In this document: piece by piece, positions 26,060 to 34,366 of the stretch
Layout of the letters: each line of letters starts with the position of its first letter
Numbering within the stretch: the first letter of the stretch is position 1
Assembly: GCA_040218145.1 (NCBI GenBank)
Contig: JAVJQK010000076.1
Coordinates: 62,001 to 126,000, forward strand
Length of the DNA stretch: 64,000 nucleotides
Direction of reading: 5' to 3'
From: Sandaracinaceae bacterium
Lineage (GTDB): Bacteria; Myxococcota_A; Polyangia; Polyangiales; Sandaracinaceae
Position numbers and translations under genes: made by a program
The notes under the pieces: model-generated
What the model saw: only the letters and a program-made list of their open reading frames with translations
Databases searched by the model: none
What the model was told of the DNA's origin: nothing

Positions 26060-26743
26060 TCACGGCTTCGGGATGCGGAGGGTGGCGCTGACCATCGCGG
26101 TGCCGCTCAGGGCGTAGATCAGGACCAGGGGGTGCAGCTGCCAGGGGCCGAGCTGGATCACGCCGAGCCACAGGTCGTCGTGCACGGCAGACATGCCGAA
26201 GGCGACGGCGAGCGCGGCCACGAGCGCGAGGCTGGTCGGGATGGGCGTGCCCTCGAAGTGGCTGACCTTGCCCTCGTGGGTGGTCAGCGACTCGGCGGTG
26301 ACGTTGAACCGCGCCAGCCGGCTGATGCCGCAGCCGACGAAGTAGACGAGCACCACCGCGTCCCAGCCGCCGCGCATGCCGAGCGCGAAGCCGAGCGCGG
26401 CCGGGGCGACGCCGAAGGAGACGACGTCGGCCAGGGAGTCGAGGTCGGCGCCGAACGGTGAGCTCCGCTGTCGCCAGCGGGCGACGCTCCCGTCCAGGAC
26501 GTCGCAGACGAGCGCGATCGGGAACAGGCCGAGCGCCACCCACATGGCCGCCCGGTCGAGCGAGGCGACGTAGCTCATGCACAGGAGCACCGCGCCCATC
26601 CCGGCCGCGCCGTTCGTGAGCGTGATGAAGTCCGCGAGCGAGAAGCTGCGGAGCATGGTGAGCCGCTTCGGCCGCGGGCGGTCCTCGGCTGACTCTCCGG
26701 GGGCCGCTGGCTCAGCTCGATCGTGATCCATCGTGTCTTCCAT
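26060..26743 (-). CDS. pssA: CDP-diacylglycerol--serine O-phosphatidyltransferase
   Basis: 227 residues from ATG 26743 (ATG 26731 also possible; the longer frame to 26809 would overlap the divergent gene). Contains a complete CDP-alcohol phosphotransferase signature, DG-xx-AR-x8-G-x3-D-x3-D, in DVLDGSVARW through DLDSLAD. Membrane helices flank it (TNGAAGMGAVLLCMSY and the C-terminal helices). ITLTNGAAG and FGVAPAALGFAL match the PssA subgroup rather than PgsA. It makes phosphatidylserine, precursor of phosphatidylethanolamine, at the inner membrane. Confidence 0.9.
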   Translation of the reverse strand: MEDTMDHDRAEPAAPGESAEDRPRPKRLTMLRSFSLADFITLTNGAAGMGAVLLCMSYVASLDRAAMWVALGLFPIALVCDVLDGSVARWRQRSSPFGADLDSLADVVSFGVAPAALGFALGMRGGWDAVVLVYFVGCGISRLARFNVTAESLTTHEGKVSHFEGTPIPTSLALVAALAVAFGMSAVHDDLWLGVIQLGPWQLHPLVLIYALSGTAMVSATLRIPKP

Positions 26744-26796
26744 CGCGGCCCGGCCCTTGCGCCACCGCCCGCGGCGCCCACTTTCGTCGTAGACAC

Positions 26797-28155
26797 GTGT
26801 CTCGCGCAAGCAACGCGGTAGAGCCGGTCCTCTTCGGGCCGGACGATGACCACCCGCTCCACGTCAGGCTCGCGCGTCGCACGGCGCGGGTGCTCTGGCT
26901 CGCGGGCCGGGGATTCGTGCGCGACGAGGGCTTCCACCACGCGTCGGCCCTCGCCTTCGACACCGTGCTCGCGCTGGTGCCGCTCCTCGTGATCGTCGCC
27001 GGGGTGCTGCGCGCGCTCGGGGCGTGGAATCAGTTCCTCGGCTCGACCATCGAGCCGTGGCTGGAGATGACCCTCGGGCAGAGCCCCGAGAACATGGTCA
27101 CGATGCGCGAGGCCTTCACGAAGGTCATCGAGCTGGGCGAGAGCGCCGACGTGACCGCGCTCGGCTTCATCGGGGTGGTCGCGCTGCTCTACCTCGTCTT
27201 GATCCTGCTGACGACGGTCGAGACCACGCTCAACCGCATCTGGGGCGCGCGCCGCCCCCGCACCCTCATGCGCCGAGCCGTCGACTACGCGGCGATCCTC
27301 TTCGTGATCCCCCTCGGCCTCGTGCTGGCCACCGTGCTCGGCTCCGGGCTGGGCGACTTCGCGTGGATGGGCGGCCTGCGCGGCGCTGTGCGCGAGGTGG
27401 TCGCGATGCTCGCGGTCTCGGGCGTGCTGACCTTCCTGTACCTGGTCATGCCGGCCGCCCGGAGCCGCTTCAAGTCCGCCCTCATCGGGGGCCTCGTGGC
27501 GGGCGCGCTGTGGCATCTGGGGCTGGAGGCCTACGCCCAGCTGCAGATCGGGGTCGCCCGCTACAACGTCATCTACTCCGGCTTCGCCACCCTGCCGCTC
27601 TTCCTCGTCTGGATCTTCGTCAGCTGGCTGCTGGTCCTCTTCGGCGCGGAGCTGGCCGCGGCGCACCAGGACGAGAGCGGCTTCCGCTGGCGCGTCCGCG
27701 AGGGAGAGGCGAGCGCGCGCACCCGCCACCGGCTCGGCGTGCGCTTCACGGCGGAGATCGCCCGCTCGTTCGTCCGAGGCGAGATGCCCCCCGACGTCCA
27801 TCAGCACGCGGAGGAGTCGAGCATCCCCACCCGCCTGGCCGAGGACATCCTGGACGATCTGGCGCGCCACGGGATCCTGCTCCGCGCGCATCGAAACGGT
27901 GTGCCGACCTATGTGCTCAGCCGTGATCCGCGGACGCTCCGGCTGAGCGACGTGCTCGCCGCGCTGGACGAGTCGGCCGACCCGTACGAGCTGGGCCATC
28001 CGCGGAGCGACGAGGAGGCGAAGCAGCTGGCCGCGCTCGTCGATGATCTGGAGAAGGCGCCCGAGGGGACGCCGGCGAACCTCAGCCTGCGCGAGCTCGT
28101 CGAGTGGCTCGAGGCCGAGCACATCGAGCCCGAGCAGCGGCGGCACGCCCACTGA
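26797..28155 (+). CDS. YihY/BrkB-type inner-membrane protein with C-terminal winged-helix-like tail
   Basis: 452 residues from GTG 26797. Residues about 30-290 form a YihY/UPF0761 domain with six membrane helices (ASALAFDTVLALVPLLVIVAG, TTVETTLNRIWGARRPR, RYNVIYSGFATLPLFLVWIF). The C-terminal 150 residues are soluble, with helices resembling a winged helix (RLAEDILDDLARHGILLR, TYVLSRDPRTLRLSDVL), as in longer family members. Family function is unsettled; it is not an RNase despite the old RbnA name. Divergent to pssA with a 53-bp gap. Confidence 0.87.
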   Translation: MSRASNAVEPVLFGPDDDHPLHVRLARRTARVLWLAGRGFVRDEGFHHASALAFDTVLALVPLLVIVAGVLRALGAWNQFLGSTIEPWLEMTLGQSPENMVTMREAFTKVIELGESADVTALGFIGVVALLYLVLILLTTVETTLNRIWGARRPRTLMRRAVDYAAILFVIPLGLVLATVLGSGLGDFAWMGGLRGAVREVVAMLAVSGVLTFLYLVMPAARSRFKSALIGGLVAGALWHLGLEAYAQLQIGVARYNVIYSGFATLPLFLVWIFVSWLLVLFGAELAAAHQDESGFRWRVREGEASARTRHRLGVRFTAEIARSFVRGEMPPDVHQHAEESSIPTRLAEDILDDLARHGILLRAHRNGVPTYVLSRDPRTLRLSDVLAALDESADPYELGHPRSDEEAKQLAALVDDLEKAPEGTPANLSLRELVEWLEAEHIEPEQRRHAH

Positions 28156-28232
28156 TGCCCACCGGGGCGGGACGAAGATCCTGCTTGTAGCCTCCTGCCT
28201 CGACCCTAGAACGCAGGGACGGAGGTGGTGAG

Positions 28233-30170
28233 TTGAGCAGCTTGGAGGAGGCGGCCGCGAAGAGCGGTGATCGTCGCGGGACCGTGGCCCCCGGGGGGAC
28301 CCCCATCGACTTCCAGGCCCTGGTCGAGGGGATCGACGCGATCACCTGGGAGATGGACACCGACGAGTGGCTCTTCACCTACGTGAGCCCGCAGGCAGAG
28401 GAGATGCTGGGCTATCCCCTGGAGCGCTGGCTCGAGCGCAACTTCTGGAACGAGATCCTCGTCCACCCCGATGACGCCATCTGGGCCGTCGACTTCTGCG
28501 TGTCGGCGACCCAGCGCAACGAGGATCACGAGTTCGAGTACCGCGCGAAGGCCGCGGACGGCCGCACGGTGTGGCTCAAGGACCTCGTCCGCGTGGTCGC
28601 CCGACCGGGCCGCTCGCCGCTCCTGCGCGGGGTGATGATCGACATCACCTCCGCCAAGGCCGCCGAGACGGAGGCGGAGCGCCTGCGACGGGAGCTGCTC
28701 GAGGCGCAGGAGCTCGCCCACATCGGGAGCTGGCAGTGGGTGGTCGCGGACGATCAGGTCACGTGGTCGGACGAGCTCTACCGGATCTACGGTCTCGACC
28801 CGAAGGGCTTCGGCGCGAGCTTCGCCGCGTACCTCGAGCGCGTGCACCCCGACGACCGGGAGCGCGTCCAGCAGACCATCGGCGGCCTCGTCCAGAGCGG
28901 CGGCTTCTTCGACTTCGAGGAGCGGATCGTGCGCCCCAATGGTGAGCTCCGCTACCTGCGGAGCCGCGGCCAGGCGGTGCTCGAGTCGGGCCGCGTGACC
29001 CGGCTCGTGGGCTCGTGTCAGGACATCACCGAGCAGAAGGAGGCCGAGGAGCGCGAGCGCACGCTCCTCTTCGAGCAGGTGGCTCGCCAGCAGGCGGAGT
29101 CGAGCCGCCAGCGTCTTCAGAACGTCTTCGAGCAGGCCCCCGCCGCCATCGCCGTGCTCGCGGGACCGAAGCTGGTGTTCGAGTCGACGAACGACGACTA
29201 CGCGGCGCTCGTCGGGAGAGACGATCTGGTGGGCAAGCCCCTGCGGGAGGCGCTGGAGATCGAGCAGGAGACCATCTTCGAGCTGCTCGAGAACGTCTAC
29301 CGGACCGGCGAGCCGTTCGTGGGCCGAGAGGTCCCGGTGCGCTTCCGGCCCGCCAACGGTGAGTGGCGCAGCGGCTGGTTCGACTTCGTCTATCAGCCGC
29401 TCCTGGAGGACGGAGGCGTGTACGGCGTCATGGTCCACGCCATCGACGTCACGGGGAAGGTCGAGGCGCGGCTGGAGCTCGAGGGCCTCACCGCGCGCCT
29501 CGCGGCCACGAACGAGGAGCTCGAGCAGTTCGCCTACGTGACCTCGCACGACCTGCGCGCGCCGCTGCGGGGCATCGCGAGCCTCGCGACCTGGATCGAG
29601 GAGGACGTGGGGGAGGCGCTCCCGCCTCGGAGCCGCGAGCACCTGGAGCTGCTGCGCTCTCGGGTGGCGCGTCTCGAGGGGCTCATCGACGGCATCCTGC
29701 AGTACTCACGCGCGGGCCGGCTCCGCGCGGAGGCCGAGTCCGTCGACGTGGGCAAGCTGCTCGACGACGTCCTGGACCTGCTCGCCCCGCCCCCCGGCGT
29801 CGTGCGGGTCGAAGGCGAGATGCCGACCGTCCGCGCCGAGCGCGTCCCGTTCCAGCAGGCGATGCAGAACCTCATCAGCAACGCGCTCAAGCACGGCGCG
29901 ACGGAGTCGCCGCGCGTGGTCGTCCGCGCGAAGGAGCTCCCCGACGCGTGGGAGCTGTCGGTCGCAGACAACGGGCCGGGGATCGACCCCCGCTATCAAG
30001 ACCGCATCTGGACCATCTTCCAGACCCTCAAGACCCGAGACGAGGTCGAAGGGACGGGCGTGGGCCTGTCACTCGTGAAGAAGATCGTGGAATCGCGGGG
30101 CGGCAGCGTGAGGGTCGACTCGACGCTCGGGCGCGGGGCGACGTTCCGGTTCACCTGGCCGAAGAGGTAG
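28233..30170 (+). CDS. Cytosolic PAS-PAS-PAS histidine kinase
   Basis: 645 residues from a TTG start backed by GGAGGTGG at 28221. Three PAS domains (about 28-140, 158-270, 293-410); the first two end in the PAC-like MIDITSAK and CQDITEQK. HisKA follows with phospho-acceptor His439 in TSHDLRAPLRG, then HATPase_c with N box LISNALKHG (Asn550), G1 DNGPGID and GTGVGLSLVKKI. Close to the phytochrome-type kinases that pair with Rcp1-like receivers. No membrane segment; PAS domains probably sense a small ligand, redox state or light. First gene of a three-gene operon. Confidence 0.93.
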   Translation: MSSLEEAAAKSGDRRGTVAPGGTPIDFQALVEGIDAITWEMDTDEWLFTYVSPQAEEMLGYPLERWLERNFWNEILVHPDDAIWAVDFCVSATQRNEDHEFEYRAKAADGRTVWLKDLVRVVARPGRSPLLRGVMIDITSAKAAETEAERLRRELLEAQELAHIGSWQWVVADDQVTWSDELYRIYGLDPKGFGASFAAYLERVHPDDRERVQQTIGGLVQSGGFFDFEERIVRPNGELRYLRSRGQAVLESGRVTRLVGSCQDITEQKEAEERERTLLFEQVARQQAESSRQRLQNVFEQAPAAIAVLAGPKLVFESTNDDYAALVGRDDLVGKPLREALEIEQETIFELLENVYRTGEPFVGREVPVRFRPANGEWRSGWFDFVYQPLLEDGGVYGVMVHAIDVTGKVEARLELEGLTARLAATNEELEQFAYVTSHDLRAPLRGIASLATWIEEDVGEALPPRSREHLELLRSRVARLEGLIDGILQYSRAGRLRAEAESVDVGKLLDDVLDLLAPPPGVVRVEGEMPTVRAERVPFQQAMQNLISNALKHGATESPRVVVRAKELPDAWELSVADNGPGIDPRYQDRIWTIFQTLKTRDEVEGTGVGLSLVKKIVESRGGSVRVDSTLGRGATFRFTWPKR

Positions 30171-30174
30171 AGAT

Positions 30175-30588
30175 TTGGAAAAGCAGCTGAAGATTCTCCT
30201 CGTCGAGGATGACGAGGTCGACGTGATGAACGTCAAGCGGGCTTTCGACAAGGCGCGCATCCAGAACCCCGTGGAGGTGGCCAAGGACGGCGTGCACGCG
30301 CTGAGTCTGCTGAAGGACCCGAGCTTCTCGAAGGAGCGGCTGCTCATCCTCCTGGACATCAACATGCCGCGCATGAACGGCATCGAGCTGCTGCGCGAGA
30401 TCCGGAAGGACCCCGAGCTGCACTCGCTCCCGGTGGTGGTCCTGACCACCTCGGACGACGAGCGCGACAAGGTCGACGCCTTCGACCTCAACGTCGCCGG
30501 CTACCTGCTCAAGCCCGTGACGTTCCCGAAGTTCGTCGACATCCTCGACGTGTTGAACCGGTACTGGACCCTGGTCGAGTGGCCCTGA
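30175..30588 (+). CDS. Single-domain response regulator (Rcp1-like)
   Basis: 137 residues from a TTG start 4 bp after the kinase, preceded by AGAGG. Complete receiver: acidic pair EDDEVD, phospho-acceptor Asp61 in LLDINMPRMNG, switch Thr in VVVLTTSDD and Lys in GYLLKPV. The NPVEVAKDGVHAL opening is typical of receivers that partner phytochrome-like kinases. No output domain, so it likely passes phosphate on or acts by binding. Its last 10 bp overlap the next gene. Confidence 0.93.
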   Translation: MEKQLKILLVEDDEVDVMNVKRAFDKARIQNPVEVAKDGVHALSLLKDPSFSKERLLILLDINMPRMNGIELLREIRKDPELHSLPVVVLTTSDDERDKVDAFDLNVAGYLLKPVTFPKFVDILDVLNRYWTLVEWP

Positions 30589-31736
30589 GCCCTGCCGAGC
30601 CGAACCTGCGCGTCCTGATCGTCGACGACGACCAGGTCGACCGGCTGTGGGCGCGACGCGCGCTCGCGCCCCTCTGCGTGGACGGCGGGCTCGGAGAGGC
30701 GGCGGACGCCGCGTCAGCCGAGCTGCAGCTCGGGACGGCGGAGTGGGACTGCGCGCTGGTCGACCATCAGCTGGGCGCGGACACCGGGCTCGAGCTGACC
30801 CAGCGCTTGCGCGCGGCGGGGCTCCGGGTCCCGGTCGTGATGTTCACGGGCCACGGCGACGAACAGGTCGCGGTCGCGGTGATGAAGGCGGGCGCGACCG
30901 ACTACCTCTCGAAGAACGAGCGCACGCCCGAGGGGGTCCGGCGCGCGATCCGGAACGCGGTCGAGCTTGCGCGCGCGGCGAGAGAGCGAGAAGAGCTCGT
31001 CGAGCAGCTCGCGGCCGAGCGGGAGCGCCTCGAGCGGGCGGTCCGCGAACGGGACGACGTGCTCGCGATCGTGTCCCACGACCTGCGGAACCCCCTGTCG
31101 ACCATCGCGCTCGCGGCCGATGAGCTCCCGGAGCTCGATCCCGCCGCGGTGACTCACATCGCCAAGGTGATCCGTCGCAACGTCAAGCGCGCCGAGCGTC
31201 TCATCTCCGATCTCCTGGACATCAGCCGCATCGAGCGCGGGGTGCTGACCCTGGACCTGCGCCCCTGCGACGTCGAGCGCGTGGGCCGCTCCGCGGTCCG
31301 CCACGCCGAGCTGATCGCGCAGCGGAAGGGCGTCTCCCTCGAGCTCCATGTGCGCGGCGACGGCGGGGACGTGCAGGCCGATCCGGACCGACTCTCGCAG
31401 GTGCTCGACAACCTGCTCTCGAACGCGATCCGCCACACGCCCGAAGGGGGTCGTGTGCTGCTGGCGATCGAGCACTCGGCCGAGGGCGCGCAGCTCGAGG
31501 TGCGGGACACCGGCCCGGGCGTGCCCAGCGAGGAGAGGGCTCGCCTCTTCGATCGCTTCTACCAGACCGGGCGGAAGAACGAAGGCGGGGCCGGGCTGGG
31601 CCTCGCCATCGCCAAGGGCCTCGTGGAGGCCCACCAGGGCAGCATCACCGTCGGCGACGCGCCCGAAGGCGGCGCCAGGTTCACGTTCCACATCCCGAGA
31701 ACCTTGGCGACCCCGACCTACGCCGCGACGCCCTGA
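30579..31736 (+). CDS. Receiver-histidine kinase hybrid
   Basis: 385 residues from a GTG inside the preceding gene (10-bp overlap). N-terminal receiver about 10-130 with VDDDQVD, Asp62 in ALVDHQLG and a Lys in YLSKNE; then a coiled coil (ELARAAREREELVEQLAAERERLE, positions about 129-157), HisKA with His167 in VSHDLRNPLS, and HATPase_c with LDNLLSNAIRHTPEGG, DTGPGVP and GGAGLGLAIAKGL. Receiver-first order suggests a phosphorelay intermediate: it may take phosphate or be tuned by the upstream kinase. Cytosolic. Confidence 0.92.
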   Translation: MALSPAEPNLRVLIVDDDQVDRLWARRALAPLCVDGGLGEAADAASAELQLGTAEWDCALVDHQLGADTGLELTQRLRAAGLRVPVVMFTGHGDEQVAVAVMKAGATDYLSKNERTPEGVRRAIRNAVELARAAREREELVEQLAAERERLERAVRERDDVLAIVSHDLRNPLSTIALAADELPELDPAAVTHIAKVIRRNVKRAERLISDLLDISRIERGVLTLDLRPCDVERVGRSAVRHAELIAQRKGVSLELHVRGDGGDVQADPDRLSQVLDNLLSNAIRHTPEGGRVLLAIEHSAEGAQLEVRDTGPGVPSEERARLFDRFYQTGRKNEGGAGLGLAIAKGLVEAHQGSITVGDAPEGGARFTFHIPRTLATPTYAATP

Positions 31737-31740
31737 GGTT

Positions 31741-31764
31741 GGAGGGTCTGAACGCAGACCCTCC
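31741..31764 (+). terminator. Hairpin after the phosphorelay operon
   Basis: Perfect 10-bp stem with a 4-base loop, five bases after the stop of the receiver-kinase gene. Followed by a C-run rather than T, then by another near-palindrome (CCCCATGGG-type, about 31767-31791). Probably a transcription end or 3' barrier. Confidence 0.45.
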
Positions 31765-32097
31765 CCCCATGGGGCGAAGCGCCCATGGGGCCCCCCTCCC
31801 ACCTACGGCGATTCGCGCGCTCCGCGCGCTCGGTCGCCGACCCCAGCGGCGGGGCGCTGGGGCCCCCGCGGCTCGCGCTTTCGCTTCGCGAAAGCTGGCC
31901 GCCTGCTTGGCGCGATGGAGTCGACCGCCCGGGGCCCCCGCGGCGCGGGGCTGGGGCCCCCGCGGCTCGCGCTTTCGCTTCGCGAAAGCTGGCCGCCTGT
32001 TCTGGCGCGATGGAGTCGACGGCGCGATGGAGTCGACGGCGCGGCTCGCGCTTTCGTTCCGCGAAAGCTGGCCGCGTGTTCTGGTTGGAGTGTTCTG

Positions 32098-32127
32098 GTT
32101 GGAGGGTCTGAACGCAGACCCTCCAAC
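32098..32127. terminator. Second copy of the hairpin, after the Cys-rich gene
   Basis: 13-bp arms starting GTTGGAGGG, loop AACG, 22 bp beyond the stop of the minus-strand gene at 32150. It mirrors the copy at 31741-31764, so each convergent transcript ends in the same structure. Confidence 0.45.
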
Positions 32128-32149
32128 CTGCGGCGCTCCGCGCGCTGGC

Positions 32150-33019
32150 TCAGCGGCGGCGAAGGAAGAAGGCGCCGGCGCCGGCCAGGAGCAGCATGGC
32201 GAAGCCGTAGCCGCCAGAGCGACCCGGGACCGCGGCGCAGCTGATCGAGGCTTCACCCTCGGCCATGCACTCGCCGTCCATGCACATGGCGGTGCCGCGC
32301 GCGCTGGTGTCGACTTCGATGTCGAGCCGATCGCGGAGCTGCATGATGCAGGCGTCGACGCCGCCCTCGACGTCGACGTACTGGCCGTCGCAGAAGAGCG
32401 CGCCCGAAGGCTCGGTGCACTCGGCCTCGCAGCCGCCCTCCACGGTCGCGTAGCAGTCGACGTAGCCGTCCGCCTGACAGTCGACCTGACAGTCGACGTT
32501 GGCCTCGGCCTCGCAACGGCCCTGGCAGGACGCCTCGCAGCGGGCCATGCAGTCGGCCGACGGGGGCGTCGCCTCACAGGACGCGTCGCAGGAGCCGGCG
32601 TAGGTCGAGCGGCAGGAGGCCTCGCAGCGGGCCTGGGCGTCCATGTCCCCCGCCATGCCAGCGCACTCGGCCTCGCAGGAGGCCTCGACGGTCGCCTGGC
32701 AGTCGGCGCGGCAGTCGTAGGAGCCGGGGTCGACGGTGCAGGTGGCCTCACAGGCCGCCACGTCGCAGCTGGCTTCGCAGCTCGCCTCGGCGGTCGCGGT
32801 GCACGTGCCGTCGCAGCTGGCGTAGAGGTCGGCCGCGCAGGTCGCCTCGAGGGCGAAGGGCTCGCACATGGCCGTACATCCGCCGCCGATCAGGACCTCG
32901 CAGCGCGCGGTGGACGCGAGGTAGATGTCACCGCAGGCGCTCTGGGCGCTGGCGGTATGGGCGGTGAGAGGCAGGAGAAGCAGGGAAAAGAAAGGCAGCA
33001 GTCCAAGTCGCGATCGCAT
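32150..33019 (-). CDS. Secreted Cys-rich repeat protein with C-terminal membrane anchor
   Basis: 289 residues from ATG 33019, preceded by GGAGG; the longer frame to 33172 lacks support. Sec signal peptide (LLPFFSLLLLPLTAHTASAQS). The body is built of short Cys repeats of the CEASC / CxAxCxA type (ASCEASCDVAACEATC, DCQVDCQAD), dozens of Cys in all, probably disulfide-bonded. It ends with a Gly-rich hydrophobic stretch and RRR (GGYGFAMLLLAGAGAFFLRRR region), the layout of MYXO-CTERM-like sorting tails, with a Cys shortly before it. Likely a surface protein. Function unknown. Confidence 0.82.
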   Translation of the reverse strand: MRSRLGLLPFFSLLLLPLTAHTASAQSACGDIYLASTARCEVLIGGGCTAMCEPFALEATCAADLYASCDGTCTATAEASCEASCDVAACEATCTVDPGSYDCRADCQATVEASCEAECAGMAGDMDAQARCEASCRSTYAGSCDASCEATPPSADCMARCEASCQGRCEAEANVDCQVDCQADGYVDCYATVEGGCEAECTEPSGALFCDGQYVDVEGGVDACIMQLRDRLDIEVDTSARGTAMCMDGECMAEGEASISCAAVPGRSGGYGFAMLLLAGAGAFFLRRR

Positions 33020-33246
33020 CGATCCTCCATCCGGGGTGCACCACCGGGCCGAAGCTATCGCCGAACCACCGGCGAGCAGTCGGGGGCTCCCCCACATGGC
33101 CGTTGGACGTAGGCCCGGCCCCGGAGCTTCATAGCGAAAAACCATCAATGATCTTCCACGCTTCCGAGCCACGCGTGGCGGAGGGCGTGAGGGGTCGCGC
33201 GCCGGAGGTTTGCGGGGTGCGCGGCTGCCGCCATAGTGTCGCGGTC

Positions 33247-34314
33247 ATGGCAAGCCCCACCGCCGGGATCACCCTCAGCGATCCGACCTTCGAGCCGAAG
33301 GACCGACGCAACGCGTTCGAGCGCTTCTGGCTGAACCTCATCTCCGATGAGCGTGACCTGCCATTCATCCCGCTCGCGCTGCAGATGACCTTCGTGATCA
33401 TCCCCCTCGCGGTGCTGCTCTACGTGCCCGGCGTCTTCCGCTGGTGGCTGGCGCCCGTGTACTGGGCGGTCGTCTTCCCCGGGTTCATGGACCGCTACAT
33501 GCTGATGCTCCACAACGCGAGCCATCGGCGCCTGTTCAAGCGGAAGTACAACTTCTTGAACAAGTGGGTGCCGTGGGTGATCGGCATCTTCTGCGGTCAG
33601 ACGCCGGAGACCTACTACATCCACCACATCACGATGCACCACGCGGAGGGCAACCTCCCGAACGACCTGTCGTCGACGATGAAGTACCAGCGGGACAGCC
33701 GCATCGCGTGGCTGCGCTACTTCTTCCGCTTCTTCTTCTTCATCCTCTTCGACATGACGCGCTACCAGCTCCGCAAGAAGCGCTACCCGCTGCTGCGGAA
33801 GATGCTGATCGGAGAGCTGTCGTTCTACGCCATCACCGCGGCGATGATGTTCGTCAACTGGCAGGCGACGGTGACCGTCTTCGTCGTGCCGCTCGTGGTC
33901 ATTCGCATCCTCATGATGGCCGGCAACTGGGGTCAGCACGCCTTCGTCGACCCGGACGATCCGAGCAACGACTACAAGAGCGCGATCACGTGCATCAACG
34001 CGCGCTACAACCACCGCGGGTTCAACGACGGCTACCACATCAGCCATCACCTGGTGGCCAACCGGCACTGGACCGACCACCCGGCCGAGCTGCAGGAGAA
34101 CCTCCAGGCCTACGTCGACAACGACGCGATCATCTTCGAGGGCATCGACTTCTTCATGGTCTGGCTGTACCTGATGCTGGGTCGGAAGGACTGGCTCGTG
34201 GAGCGCTTCGTCGATCTCCGCGAGGAGAAGCGCAGCAAGGAAGAGATCCTCGCGCTCTTCGAACGTCGCCTGAAGAAGTTCTCGCCCGAGCAGCTCGCCG
34301 CGCTCCAGAAGTAG
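33247..34314 (+). CDS. Membrane fatty acid desaturase-family protein
   Basis: 355 residues from ATG 33247 (frame open from 33103 without support). Several membrane helices and the His boxes of the di-iron desaturase/hydroxylase family: HNASHRR, HHITMHH and YHISHH. These bind two irons for O2-dependent desaturation or hydroxylation of lipid chains in the inner membrane. Arg/Lys-rich cytosolic loops and tail (LRKKRYPLLRK) fit topology. Could make unsaturated membrane lipids or modify a carotenoid; sequence alone does not decide. Confidence 0.87.
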   Translation: MASPTAGITLSDPTFEPKDRRNAFERFWLNLISDERDLPFIPLALQMTFVIIPLAVLLYVPGVFRWWLAPVYWAVVFPGFMDRYMLMLHNASHRRLFKRKYNFLNKWVPWVIGIFCGQTPETYYIHHITMHHAEGNLPNDLSSTMKYQRDSRIAWLRYFFRFFFFILFDMTRYQLRKKRYPLLRKMLIGELSFYAITAAMMFVNWQATVTVFVVPLVVIRILMMAGNWGQHAFVDPDDPSNDYKSAITCINARYNHRGFNDGYHISHHLVANRHWTDHPAELQENLQAYVDNDAIIFEGIDFFMVWLYLMLGRKDWLVERFVDLREEKRSKEEILALFERRLKKFSPEQLAALQK

Positions 34315-34366
34315 CCGGCTTGGCCTCGGAGAGCGTCGCCCTATAGTGGCGCTCGGAGGACGACGC

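Larger units (their letters stand above)
31741..32127. repeat. Non-coding repeat cluster between convergent genes
   Basis: The 413-bp gap holds nested repeats. The outer ends are two copies of a hairpin with arms GGAGGGTCTG and CAGACCCTCC around AACG (31741-31764 and 32101-32124; the second extends to 13-bp arms, 32098-32127). Between are three units built on CTCGCGCTTTCG...CGAAAGCTGGCCGC, each with its own hairpin: 31877-31895 and 31971-31989 (8-bp arms GCTTTCGC/GCGAAAGC) and 32050-32068 (7-bp). CGCGATGGAGTCGAC recurs three times. Frames through it give repetitive Arg/Ala/Pro sequence and look spurious. Confidence 0.8.

Noticed and set aside
31767-31791. CCCCATGGG near-palindrome as a regulatory site
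   Set aside because: Sits inside the repeat cluster between convergent stops with no promoter; more likely part of the repeat.
31803-32126. 107-residue minus-strand frame in the repeat cluster, with similar frames on the plus strand
   Set aside because: Product is made of the same repeated Arg/Ser/Ala blocks as the DNA repeats; no ribosome site.
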